From: Roseburia sp.
GTDB lineage: Bacteria > Bacteroidota > Bacteroidia > Bacteroidales > Bacteroidaceae
Direction: 5' to 3'
Assembly (NCBI GenBank): GCA_023665185.1
Contig: JAMPEL010000027.1
Location: forward strand, 1-33,315
DNA: 33,315 bases
The notes beneath the pieces were generated by a model, which ran no database searches, had not been told where the DNA came from, and saw nothing but the letters and a program-made list of their open reading frames with translations. The position numbers and the translations under genes are program-made. Below are positions 15,310 to 22,055 of this stretch, piece after piece (the stretch's first letter is position 1; every line of letters starts with the position of its first letter).

Positions 15310-16092
15310 ATGAAAACTATCAAAGCTATTTTTTTTGACATCGACGGCACACTCGTATCGTTCAAGACGCATACCATCCCTCCCTCCGCCATTCAGGCAA
15401 TACATGCCGCACGCGAAAAAGGGGTGAAGATATTTATCGCCACAGGCAGACCAATGCCATTTATCGACAACCTCGGAGCATTGGAATATGACGGAATCAT
15501 CACGGTAAACGGTGCCCTGTGCGCCACATCCGAAGGGAAAGTCCTATACCTCTCCCCTGTATGCGCGGCAGACCTCGCCCGCCTCATCCTGTATCACAAG
15601 GCGAATCCGTTTCCTATCGCCTTCGCATCCGACAAGGAAGTGTTCCTGACCGGCACAAACAGCCAGACTGACGAGATATTCAGATTGTTGAAGGTCAGAC
15701 CAACAGACATACGTCCCATTGAACATTGTCTCGACATGTCTGTCATGCAAATAATCGCATTCTTTCCGGAAGACAACGAAGCGGCTATCATGTCCGATGT
15801 GTTGAAAGGATGTACGGCACACAGATGGCATCCCTACTTTGCCGACATCATATCGGAAGGCAACAGCAAGAGCAGCGGCATAGACACAATGCTGCGACAC
15901 TACGGCATTCCACTGTCGGAGGCAATGGCTTTTGGTGATGGCGGAAACGACATATCCATGCTGCGACACGTGGCACACGGAGTGGCTATGGGCAACGCTG
16001 ATGACAAGGTGAAAGCAGCGGCACGATATGTCACCGCCTCGGTAGACGACCACGGGGTTGCCTGTATGCTAAAGTCTTTTTTAGAGCTGTAA
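15310..16092 (+). CDS. Cof-type HAD-superfamily phosphatase
   Basis: 260 residues. The nucleophile and acid/base aspartates are D10 and D12 in FFDIDGTL. Motif II IATGRP is near 49-54, and motif IV GDGGNDISMLRHV near 211-223, followed by GVAMGNADDKVKAAARYVT, the standard ending of the Cof/YidA (HAD-IIB) group. These enzymes dephosphorylate sugar phosphates, FMN precursors or pyridoxal phosphate; the substrate is unknown. The start at ATG 15310 is chosen over an upstream GTG (15268) because the added 14 residues do not fit the family. Confidence 0.93.
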   Translation: MKTIKAIFFDIDGTLVSFKTHTIPPSAIQAIHAAREKGVKIFIATGRPMPFIDNLGALEYDGIITVNGALCATSEGKVLYLSPVCAADLARLILYHKANPFPIAFASDKEVFLTGTNSQTDEIFRLLKVRPTDIRPIEHCLDMSVMQIIAFFPEDNEAAIMSDVLKGCTAHRWHPYFADIISEGNSKSSGIDTMLRHYGIPLSEAMAFGDGGNDISMLRHVAHGVAMGNADDKVKAAARYVTASVDDHGVACMLKSFLEL

Positions 16093-16113
16093 CCTACAAC
16101 TCCCCTCCCCTCA

Positions 16114-16145
16114 TTTGCCAATATCAAAACTTTGCCGTAATTTTG
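16114..16145 (+). promoter_or_regulatory. Promoter of the TonB-domain gene
   Basis: TTTG (16114-16117) and TAATTTTG (16138-16145) are separated by 20 bases, matching the Bacteroidetes -33/-7 pattern. The start codon is 26 bp downstream. Confidence 0.7.
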
Positions 16146-16171
16146 GCAGGCAATAAAAACAACTACAACCT

Positions 16172-16621
16172 ATGGACAAAATCATACTTCTTACCGTTCT
16201 TTTTGCCATACATCTCTCGGCAAAAGCACAATTCTTCGGATTCGGGTTCGGCGAGGAACCTTTCACACACAGAATGGAGCAACACGAAAAAGAACCTTTC
16301 ACTGCTCCCGTGTTCAAAGGAGGCAATGAGGCTCTGAACCGTTTCATTGAGAAAAACTTCAAGAATCCCTCACCACGTTCCGATGTGTATGGAAGCATCA
16401 TCATCGCATGTATCATCAATGAAAAAGGAAAGGTGGTCGACACCCAAATCATACGTCATGCAGATGACGCGCTTGACGCAGAGGCGGTACGCACAGCCAA
16501 GAAACTCAAGTTCAAACCGGGCAGGCAGGGGAAAAAGAAGGTGAAGAGCCGGTACGATGTGGCTTTTCCCATCAAAAACGGACGACTGTCCTTCTCCACT
16601 CTCGAAACGATTGAAGTGTAG
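16172..16621 (+). CDS. Small exported TonB C-terminal-domain protein
   Basis: 149 residues. The N-terminus (MDKIILLTVLFAIHLSAKA) looks like a cleavable signal peptide or a short anchor. After about 40 residues rich in Phe and charged residues comes a TonB C-terminal domain: YGSIIIACIINEKGKVVDTQIIRHADDALDAEAVRTAKKLKFKPG, then a closing strand VAFPI. The proline-rich spacer and ExbD-contacting helix of true TonB are absent, so it is unlikely to be a full energy transducer. Homologues of this short exported type are common in Bacteroidetes and uncharacterised. It has its own promoter and a strong downstream terminator, so it is probably monocistronic. Confidence 0.85.
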   Translation: MDKIILLTVLFAIHLSAKAQFFGFGFGEEPFTHRMEQHEKEPFTAPVFKGGNEALNRFIEKNFKNPSPRSDVYGSIIIACIINEKGKVVDTQIIRHADDALDAEAVRTAKKLKFKPGRQGKKKVKSRYDVAFPIKNGRLSFSTLETIEV

Positions 16622-16668
16622 GATAAGCACGGACGAAGCGCGGGAACGGCACAAACAGCCATAAAACG

Positions 16669-16717
16669 CGATGCGGATATGTCAGGGCAAGCAGCTTGCC
16701 CGAACATATCCGCATCG
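16669..16717. terminator. Bidirectional terminator hairpin
   Basis: A 14-bp outer stem (16669-16682 with 16704-16717) encloses a second stem GGGCAAGC/GCTTGCCC. It lies between converging genes ending at 16621 and 16746. T-rich sequence follows on the plus strand (gttttcatccgttcttttt). Confidence 0.8.
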
Positions 16718-16745
16718 TGTTTTCATCCGTTCTTTTTACCGGAGA

Positions 16746-17261
16746 CTAAAGTTCCAGTCGCACAATATCCGCATTCTCCATACGCTCCACACCGGAAATG
16801 TCCACACCTCCATGCACGGCTCTCAGACAGCGGCAGAAGAATCCGTGAGTAACTACCAGCACAGTTTGTCCCGGATAGGTTTTCCTTATATAATCCATGA
16901 AAATGGAAGCGCGCGCCTTTATCGCCTTCACGCTCTCCGCATCCGCCGGAACTGTAATCTTATGATTCTCATCGGTAGCCACACCTGTCACAGAACCCCA
17001 GTCCCTTTCCCGCAACAGTTTGGTATAGACAATATTCAGGTGCAAATTGCGGTTGATGATTTCCGCCGTATCCACACACCGCTTCAAGTCACTCGCCACA
17101 ATGGCATCGATAGCCATTCCCGCCAGTTTAGCTCCCGCCCCTTCCGCCTGACGGATACCCTCCGGTGTCAGTTTTCCGGGAAGATGCCCCTGAAGAATAC
17201 GCGCCTTGTTTTCCTCCGTTTCCCCGTGGCGCATCAAGTAAATTGTCGTTCCCATTCTCAT
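16746..17261 (-). CDS. Histidine phosphatase family protein (phosphoglycerate mutase-like)
   Basis: 171 residues. The phosphohistidine motif LMRHGETEENK is at 9-19 (catalytic H12), followed by LTPEGIRQAEGAG, the SDLKRCVDTAEII segment with the second conserved arginine, ERDWGSVTG, and VVTHGFFCR carrying the second catalytic histidine. This layout fits the broad-specificity phosphatase branch (CobC/PhoE-like) rather than the larger glycolytic mutase. Start could be ATG 17261 or ATG 17255. It is transcribed divergently from the HD gene and converges on the TonB-domain gene. Confidence 0.92.
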   Translation of the reverse strand: MRMGTTIYLMRHGETEENKARILQGHLPGKLTPEGIRQAEGAGAKLAGMAIDAIVASDLKRCVDTAEIINRNLHLNIVYTKLLRERDWGSVTGVATDENHKITVPADAESVKAIKARASIFMDYIRKTYPGQTVLVVTHGFFCRCLRAVHGGVDISGVERMENADIVRLEL

Positions 17262-17293
17262 CCTTTTATTATCAGTCCAAACAAATAGAGGCG

Positions 17294-17301
17294 CAAAGTT
17301 A
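17294..17301 (-). promoter_or_regulatory. -7 box for the histidine phosphatase gene
   Basis: On the minus strand the bases read TAACTTTG followed by C, a match to TAnnTTTG, about 32 bp before the start at 17261. Confidence 0.6.
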
Positions 17302-17322
17302 TCATTTTATCATCATTTTATG

Positions 17323-17330
17323 TACTTTTG
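17323..17330 (+). promoter_or_regulatory. -7 box for the HD-domain gene
   Basis: TACTTTTG followed by C matches TAnnTTTG and is 26 bp before the ATG at 17357. This fixes the gene start and rules out the long upstream extension of the frame. Confidence 0.65.
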
Positions 17331-17356
17331 CCCGCAATAAAACCCAAAATCAAAGA

Positions 17357-17974
17357 ATGATGGACATAAAAGCAATCAAAGAAGAATTTGTCAGTCTGCT
17401 GAAATCGACAGCGCGCGAAGGCATTGACTATGTAATAGAAGATTTGGAAAAGCTGGGCTTTTTCGAAGCTCCCGCATCGAGCAAGCACCATCTCGACTGC
17501 GAGGGCGGACTTGCCGCCCACTCGCTCAATGTGTGCAAGGCGGGACTGATGCTCCGCGAACAGCTCATTGCCATGAAGCCGGAAATGAAAGACCACTTCC
17601 CCAAGAACAGTGTCATCATCGCCTCGCTGCTGCACGATGTGTGCAAAGCCGACATTTACAAAAAGGCGGTGAAGAAACGCAAGAACCAATATGGCAACTG
17701 GGAAGAGTATGACGGATATGATGTAGACTACTCTAATTTTCCGATGGGACATGGTGAGAAATCGGTCATTTTGCTCCTCCTCAGCGGACTTGAGCTTACC
17801 GATGACGAGATGCTTGCCATACGCTGGCACATGACAGCATGGGACTTGCCGTTCCAAAGTGCGGAATTGAAAAACTGCCTCAATACAGCGCGCAACAAAA
17901 GTCCGCTATGCTCCCTGATACAGTCTGCCGACACCGTGGCAGCCAATATCCTTGAATGGAAAGAAGAAGAATAA
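17357..17974 (+). CDS. HD-domain metal-dependent phosphohydrolase
   Basis: 205 residues. The HD motif is LLHDVCKAD (near 95-103). Upstream H at GGLAAHSLNVCKAG and downstream H in NFPMGHGEKSVILL and AIRWHMTAWD supply the remaining metal ligands. This pattern is shared with many bacterial HD hydrolases annotated only as 'HD domain' or hydrolase; the substrate (nucleotide or other phosphate ester) is unknown. The frame is open up to 17165, but a -7 box at 17323-17330 lies inside that extension, so ATG 17357 (or 17360) is the start. The nitroreductase gene begins 34 bp downstream. Confidence 0.9.
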   Translation: MMDIKAIKEEFVSLLKSTAREGIDYVIEDLEKLGFFEAPASSKHHLDCEGGLAAHSLNVCKAGLMLREQLIAMKPEMKDHFPKNSVIIASLLHDVCKADIYKKAVKKRKNQYGNWEEYDGYDVDYSNFPMGHGEKSVILLLLSGLELTDDEMLAIRWHMTAWDLPFQSAELKNCLNTARNKSPLCSLIQSADTVAANILEWKEEE

Positions 17975-18008
17975 TTATCTTGGGCGGAACACCCATAGCA
18001 AAAACAAT

Positions 18009-18641
18009 ATGATTATGAAGAAATTACTCATTGCCACTGTGCTGTTGTCCGCATTCTCGCTCAGCCAGGCACAGGACATCAAGCTGAAGTCACCCGACAC
18101 CAAAGGCAGCAAGACACTTACAGAGGCTCTCTGGCAAAGACAGTCGGTCAGAGAATATTCAGCGAAAGAGCTGACAGACAAAGATTTGTCCAACCTTGTA
18201 TGGGCAGCATCAGGCATCAACCGCAAAGACAGCGGCAAACATACCAATCCTACAGCCATGAATTTGCAGGAAGTCATTCTGTATGTATTCAACAGCAAGG
18301 GAGTGTATCTGTATGACGCCGCCACTCACACTCTTGTCAAGAAAGCCGATGGCGACCACCGCAACCTCATTGCCGACCGACAGGAGTTTGCCGCAAAGGC
18401 ACCTTTAAGCCTGCTGATGGTAGCCGACATATCCAAATACAAGAACGACAACGAACATGCGCGGCTCATGGGAGCGGTTGATGTAGGAATCGTCAGCCAG
18501 AACATCAATCTTTATTGCGCAGCCAACGGACTGTGTACCGTGCCTCGCGGAACAATGAATCAGGCGGGAATACGCAAGCTGCTCGGACTGACCGAACAGC
18601 AGATACCCCTCATAAACAATCCGGTAGGGTATCCGAAATAA
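18009..18641 (+). CDS. Exported nitroreductase-family protein
   Basis: 210 residues. The N-terminus MKKLLIATVLLSAFSLSQAQ is a convincing signal peptide, unusual for an FMN enzyme family that is mostly cytoplasmic. The nitroreductase fold follows: LTEALWQRQSVREYSAKELTDKDLSNLVWAASGINR with the phosphate-contacting RQSVRE, then HTNPTAMNLQEVILYV, MGAVDVGIVSQNINLYCAANGL and LLGLTEQQIPLINNPVGYP. It resembles the SagB/thioredoxin-oxidoreductase-like nitroreductases seen exported in Bacteroidales. Whether FMN is bound outside the cytoplasm is not shown by the sequence. Starts at 18009 or 18015 are both possible. A strong terminator follows. Confidence 0.87.
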   Translation: MIMKKLLIATVLLSAFSLSQAQDIKLKSPDTKGSKTLTEALWQRQSVREYSAKELTDKDLSNLVWAASGINRKDSGKHTNPTAMNLQEVILYVFNSKGVYLYDAATHTLVKKADGDHRNLIADRQEFAAKAPLSLLMVADISKYKNDNEHARLMGAVDVGIVSQNINLYCAANGLCTVPRGTMNQAGIRKLLGLTEQQIPLINNPVGYPK

Positions 18642-18677
18642 CTGTTCCGCCCACCTTTCATCATTTACAAACAGAGA

Positions 18678-18732
18678 AGAGGTATATGGAAAGCGGGGAT
18701 TCCGTTTTCCATATACCTCTCCCGTTTTTTCC
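18678..18732 (+). terminator. Rho-independent terminator after nitroreductase gene
   Basis: AGAGGTATATGGAAA (18678-18692) pairs exactly with 18706-18720, with a short inner CGG/CCG pairing, and is followed by cccgtttttt. It begins 37 bp after the stop codon. Confidence 0.85.
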
Positions 18733-18847
18733 AAAGCATACCTGCCTCGCAAAATTGCGGTTCGTCCGACATCCGGGTGATACTGCCACTCCGTGTATAC
18801 AGTCCTTGTCAAAGATATTGCAGCGTCGGAACACATCCATTGCGTCT

Positions 18848-18936
18848 CTTGTACGTGTTTACAAACGGAAATCCAAAACAGTTCATTAGATACAAACATT
18901 TCATTTGATTCCCTTGTACGTGCCTTACAAACGGAA
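18848..18936. repeat. Pair of dyad-containing direct repeats
   Basis: CTTGTACGTG, two or three bases, then TTACAAACGGAA occurs at 18848-18870 and again at 18913-18936, 65 bp apart. Each unit contains the inverted arms TTGTA and TACAA. No gene overlaps them: the gap from the nitroreductase stop to the CotH-like gene holds only the terminator, this pair, the 650-bp repeat and the MITE-like element. Function unknown. Confidence 0.6.
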
Positions 18937-19337
18937 GTATCAAAGCCGGAACCATTCCGCCGCACATATTGCAGGACAGCATTCTATAGGCAAGGGTGTT
19001 TTGACATTATGTCACTTTGGCGGAAGGCTCTTTTTTTAACATTTCCTGCGGTCATTTTTCGGAAAGCAGTGCTTGATTTTTCGAAAGAATTAGATAAACC
19101 ACTGATAATCAAGCAAATAAATTTTCAGTAAAAAGTACGCAGTTTTAGACGTAAAACGCATGGTTGGAGTCAAAATAGGATGTATTGATAATCAGCGAGT
19201 TATGAGAACTCATCCTTAAAATTGTCTTTTTTCAGGTTCAAAATTCATTTTTGTTTTTCGGGGCATTGAAAACCCGGTTGCCGTCTTTCTGAAGAGATGA
19301 TTCGGAAGAATGCCCGATTTTGGGCCGAAAAACGGGC

Positions 19338-19425
19338 TTTGAAAATTTTGTGCGCCTTGAAAATAAAATTACTTCACCTTGCGAAAAAAATCAGTGTGCC
19401 TTGGAAATAAATTTTCAGCACCTTG
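19338..19425 (-). repeat. Four 22-bp iteron-like tandem units (copy 2)
   Basis: Units end in CCTTG on the plus strand at 19359, 19381, 19403 and 19425, the mirror of copy 1. The two units nearest the G-rich segment are the best preserved between copies; the third has three adjacent changes in its AT-rich half. Confidence 0.8.
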
Positions 19426-19542
19426 TAATTTTGGGTTTTGGGGCACTTTTGGGGAGAATAGGCGTGTTTCGGAGGAAATTTGTATATCTTTTGGTCGGAT
19501 GGATTGTTCTGTTTGTCCACTTGGCTTTCGGGATTCAAAAAC

Positions 19543-19607
19543 CTCCGTAGAATCGCGTTTTTGCGACCTCGGCAAGGTTCGGTTCATTTTGAGGCGATTC
19601 TACGGAG
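19543..19607. repeat. Terminal hairpin of repeat copy 2
   Basis: CTCCGTAGAATCGC (19543-19556) is the exact inverse of 19594-19607, a 14-bp perfect stem with a 37-nt loop. It corresponds to the hairpin at 10021-10081. Confidence 0.85.
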
Positions 19608-19662
19608 GTGAGTTTTAACATATCAAATTGTCGGAAATTCCGATGTTTTACTAATATTTCCG

Positions 19663-19848
19663 ACAGACTCCTCCGTCGCAAGGCGACACCTCCTCTAACT
19701 TAGAGGAGGAGCCTGATTACCGAGTTAGTAGAGAAACTAACACATTGATTAACAAGGTATATAGCTCCTCCTCTAAGTTAGAGGAGGTGGCTCAAAGCGA
19801 CAGAGGAGTCTGTTAAAATACACCTAACACAAACTTACAAAAAGTCAA
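19663..19848. repeat. Palindromic MITE-like repeat, copy B (complete)
   Basis: Outer arms ACAGACTCCTC (from 19663) and GAGGAGTCTGT (to 19813) are inverted and continue inwards through GTCGC/GCGAC to the near-palindromes CCTCCTCTAACTTAGAGG and its partner near 19766-19787. The spacer again holds GTAGAGAAACTAACA. The whole inverted part is about 150 bp. The 20-mer acaaacttacaaaaagtcaa follows at 19829-19848, as after copy A. It starts only 11 bp beyond the 650-bp repeat. No coding frame. Confidence 0.75.
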
Positions 19849-20008
19849 ACTTTATGTCTATGTACATCAAAAAACATCCGTCAAGAGTATAGAAGACGAA
19901 AGTAAGCAGTCAGCCAAATATATCAACGGAACATCACCTACATCAAAACCCAACTTTATAATAATAAACAAAATAGCTTGAAATGCCGGATGAACCACAT
20001 TTTCTGTG

Positions 20009-20016
20009 TATTTTTG
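20009..20016 (+). promoter_or_regulatory. -7 box for the CotH-like gene
   Basis: TATTTTTG matches TAnnTTTG and lies 36 bp before ATG 20053. It supports that start over the in-frame ATG at 19978, which lies upstream of the box. Confidence 0.5.
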
Positions 20017-20052
20017 TGTCATCAAACAGATACCACAATCAAAACGACCAAT

Positions 20053-21519
20053 ATGAGGAGAAGATTATGGGGGCTGATCTTATTATTTCTTGCAATAAAA
20101 GGAACATGCCGTACACAGCCAAATGAATACGAACAAATAAAAGCAAGCATCAACTCCAGTTCCCTGCCATTGGTGAACATCATCGTCACCAATACAGCTG
20201 ATATAAACCCTGACACTTATACAGACGGAGAAATAGAGATTACAGACTTTCAAAAACGTACAGACGGCATAACAGAGACGCAACGCTATCATTGCCAATA
20301 CAGATATAGGGGAGCATCATCCAGAAAATATCAAAAGAAATCGTTTGCCATCAAACTGAAAGACAGCGGAGGGAACTCTCTTGACACCAATATTCTCGGC
20401 ATGAGACTTGATGACAATTGGATTCTTGACGCAATGGCTATTGACAGAATAAGAATGCGCAACCGCATATGCTTCGACTGTTGGAATGCCCTCAGTTCAA
20501 CACCTTACACAACAAACTATAATGACCGCAATGGTACAGAAGGAGTTTTTGTGGAAGTGTTTGTCAACGGAGACTATCATGGACTATACTGCATGACAGA
20601 CAAAATAAACCGCAAGTTGCTGGGACTGAAGAAAGCAAAAACGGACGATACAGGGTTGCAGACTGTAAGAGGAGTACTTTATAAGGGTATCAGCTGGGAA
20701 AGCGGATGCGGACTTCTGGAGTATGAAGATGCAGACATGTCGGAAGAGACATGGAACGCATGGGAATTACAGTATCCGGACGACTATCCGTCGGTCGCCA
20801 CATGGCAGCCACTGACCCAACTGATAGATTTCTGCTCCGGCAAGACCAGTATATCACAATTCAGGAAAGAATACCAAAACTGGTTTTATACGGACAATCT
20901 TGTAGACTACATTGTCTTTACGCAAGCATTGAATGTGGGCGACAATCTGTATAAAAACACATTCTTGTCAGCCGCCGATCTGACACAGGAGCACCGTTAT
21001 CTTATCACCCCGTGGGACATGGACATGTCATTGGGAGGATATTATAACGGGGAATATAACAATTATTTGTCGGATATGAACAGATACAATAACAAAGCCC
21101 CGTTCAACAGGCTATATGTGCAGAACATCGACCAATTCAAAGACAAAGTGCGCGCAAGATGGAAAGAACTGTCCGAGACACATTTGTCTGTCAGGCAGTT
21201 AGAAAACCGGATGGACAAATACGCGGAACAGTTCCGGCTCTCGGGTGCTTGGGAGCGTGAATACACACGATGGAACAACAACCCTGTCGCCCTTAAGGAA
21301 GATGTGTCGGAGGAACTGGAGTATGTCAAAGACTGGTATCAGCGCAATTACAATATGCTGTACGATTATTTCGACATACCCAATGCTATACCAACAGTCG
21401 AAAACAAGCACACAAGATTCGGCATATATACTCTGGAAGGACGCAAGATAAACTCTGCTCCGGAAAATCTCCCAAAAGGGTTATACATCATCAATGGGGA
21501 GAAAACTGTAATAAAATAG
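20053..21519 (+). CDS. Secreted CotH-kinase-family protein with type IX-like tail
   Basis: 488 residues. MRRRLWGLILLFLAIKGTC is a signal sequence (a Cys at its end leaves lipidation possible). The CotH core follows: YHCQYRYRGASSRKYQKKSFAIKL, WILDAMAIDRIRMRNRICFDCWN, GVFVEVFVNGDYHGLYCMTDKINRKLLGL, and late acidic motif YLITPWDMDMSLGGYY. CotH proteins are atypical kinases of spore coats, but bacterial secreted members are mostly uncharacterised. The last 30 residues (FGIYTLEGRKI then LPKGLYIINGEKTVIK) resemble the short C-terminal sorting-type tails of type IX secretion cargo. porX and porW in the same window make this plausible. The gene is AT-richer than the genes before it and is preceded by two repeats. 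Confidence 0.85.
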   Translation: MRRRLWGLILLFLAIKGTCRTQPNEYEQIKASINSSSLPLVNIIVTNTADINPDTYTDGEIEITDFQKRTDGITETQRYHCQYRYRGASSRKYQKKSFAIKLKDSGGNSLDTNILGMRLDDNWILDAMAIDRIRMRNRICFDCWNALSSTPYTTNYNDRNGTEGVFVEVFVNGDYHGLYCMTDKINRKLLGLKKAKTDDTGLQTVRGVLYKGISWESGCGLLEYEDADMSEETWNAWELQYPDDYPSVATWQPLTQLIDFCSGKTSISQFRKEYQNWFYTDNLVDYIVFTQALNVGDNLYKNTFLSAADLTQEHRYLITPWDMDMSLGGYYNGEYNNYLSDMNRYNNKAPFNRLYVQNIDQFKDKVRARWKELSETHLSVRQLENRMDKYAEQFRLSGAWEREYTRWNNNPVALKEDVSEELEYVKDWYQRNYNMLYDYFDIPNAIPTVENKHTRFGIYTLEGRKINSAPENLPKGLYIINGEKTVIK

Positions 21520-21640
21520 CAAAAGAGGGATTTGTAATAAGCGCAAACAAGAATTGAACACAAAGTAGCCGTTTCTACGAATCTGTTTTTATAAATACAC
21601 TTGGACACTTTTTATCCCAACTTGACCAATACAACGTTTC

Positions 21641-21688
21641 TGAAGTGCGCCCCAAAAGTTAGACACAAAACTTTTGGGGCGCACTTCA
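21641..21688. repeat. Perfect 20-bp hairpin resembling fused IS ends
   Basis: TGAAGTGCGCCCCAAAAGTT (21641-21660) is repeated exactly inverted at 21669-21688 around an 8-nt loop. It starts with TG and ends with CA and resembles the GCCCCAAAAGTT-type ends of IS3-related elements. It could be a collapsed insertion sequence or simply a terminator. It lies 121 bp after the CotH-like gene; no target duplication is clear. Confidence 0.7.
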
Positions 21689-21827
21689 TTGTCGGACAAA
21701 GTCTCTTATTTAAGTTAGAGAATATAGAGTAAAGTGATGAAGAGCTTGTGAACGTACCTGCAAGAGCATATCAGCACAAGAAAAATAAATTACAGCCATC
21801 AAATTAGCACGTTCCGGTTATTTTCCG

Positions 21828-21835
21828 TACCTTTG
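21828..21835 (+). promoter_or_regulatory. -7 box for metK
   Basis: TACCTTTG followed by C matches TAnnTTTG. It predicts a start near 21842 and an unusually long leader of about 214 nt before metK. Confidence 0.65.
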
Positions 21836-21865
21836 CAGCGCAAAAGCGAGAAAGGCTTAGACAAA

Positions 21866-21930
21866 CAGATACATGTGGACAGATTTGGGCAGCTTGCAAC
21901 CACAGAAAAAAATGCTAAAACGACAACCTG
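21866..21930 (+). promoter_or_regulatory. Candidate SAM-II-like riboswitch in the metK leader
   Basis: A stem TGTGG (21874-21878) with CCACA (21900-21904) closes a loop that contains GATTT (21882) and TTGCA (21894). It is followed by an A-rich stretch and GCTAAAA (21914-21920). The order stem, GAUUU, UUGCA, stem, A-rich, GCUAAAA is that of SAM-II (metA motif) aptamers, with a longer loop than the type sequence. GCA in the loop can pair with TGC at 21913-21915 as a pseudoknot. SAM-II RNAs regulate methionine and SAM genes, and metK makes SAM. Recognition is by eye only. Confidence 0.55.
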
Positions 21931-22055
21931 AAAAATGCCGGAAATCCAAGAATGACAGATTCAAAGGCAAAGGAAAGTTGTCTGCATTTGTTACCCAATT
22001 TCTTCCCACACTGATTTTAATTATTAACTATCAACATTAAAATTCAAAATTAAGT

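Larger units (their letters stand above)
19002..19652 (-). repeat. ~650-bp non-coding repeat, copy 2 (inverted)
   Basis: Inverted relative to 9974-10625, with the same order of parts: palindrome TGACATTATGTCA (19002-19014), TGATAATCA palindromes near 19102 and 19194, four 22-bp units (19338-19425), the 74-bp segment identical to copy 1, the long hairpin (19543-19607), and ttttaacatatcaaattgtc up to the tgttttact end. By eye there are about 24 substitutions and no gaps over some 230 bp of the central part. Most of these would change amino acids in either long reading frame, so it is not coding. Confidence 0.85.

Noticed and set aside
17165-17356. N-terminal extension of the HD-domain protein
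   Set aside because: It overlaps the start of the divergent phosphatase gene and both promoters between the genes.
18405-18965. 186-codon minus-strand frame
   Set aside because: It runs through the terminator and antisense into the nitroreductase gene and shows no domain.
18793-19131. 112-codon plus-strand frame before repeat copy 2
   Set aside because: It spans the direct repeats and the repeat boundary, has no protein-like conservation and no promoter.
19320-19550. 76-codon frame present in both repeat copies on the opposite strand
   Set aside because: About 16 of 76 residues differ from only about 24 base changes, so there is no sign of protein-level selection. The conserved part is conserved as DNA.
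19978-20052. Earlier ATG for the CotH-like gene
   Set aside because: It would put 25 polar residues before a good signal peptide and lies upstream of the likely -7 box.
21520-21840. Possible tRNA or small RNA gene in the gap before metK
   Set aside because: No cloverleaf or T-loop sequence found; only the 20-bp hairpin and the metK promoter stand out.
21842-22055. SAM-I riboswitch in the metK leader
   Set aside because: GCAACC and GCTAAA strings are present, but the SAM-I P2 kink-turn and P3 helix with GGTGCTAA cannot be drawn. The SAM-II order fits better.
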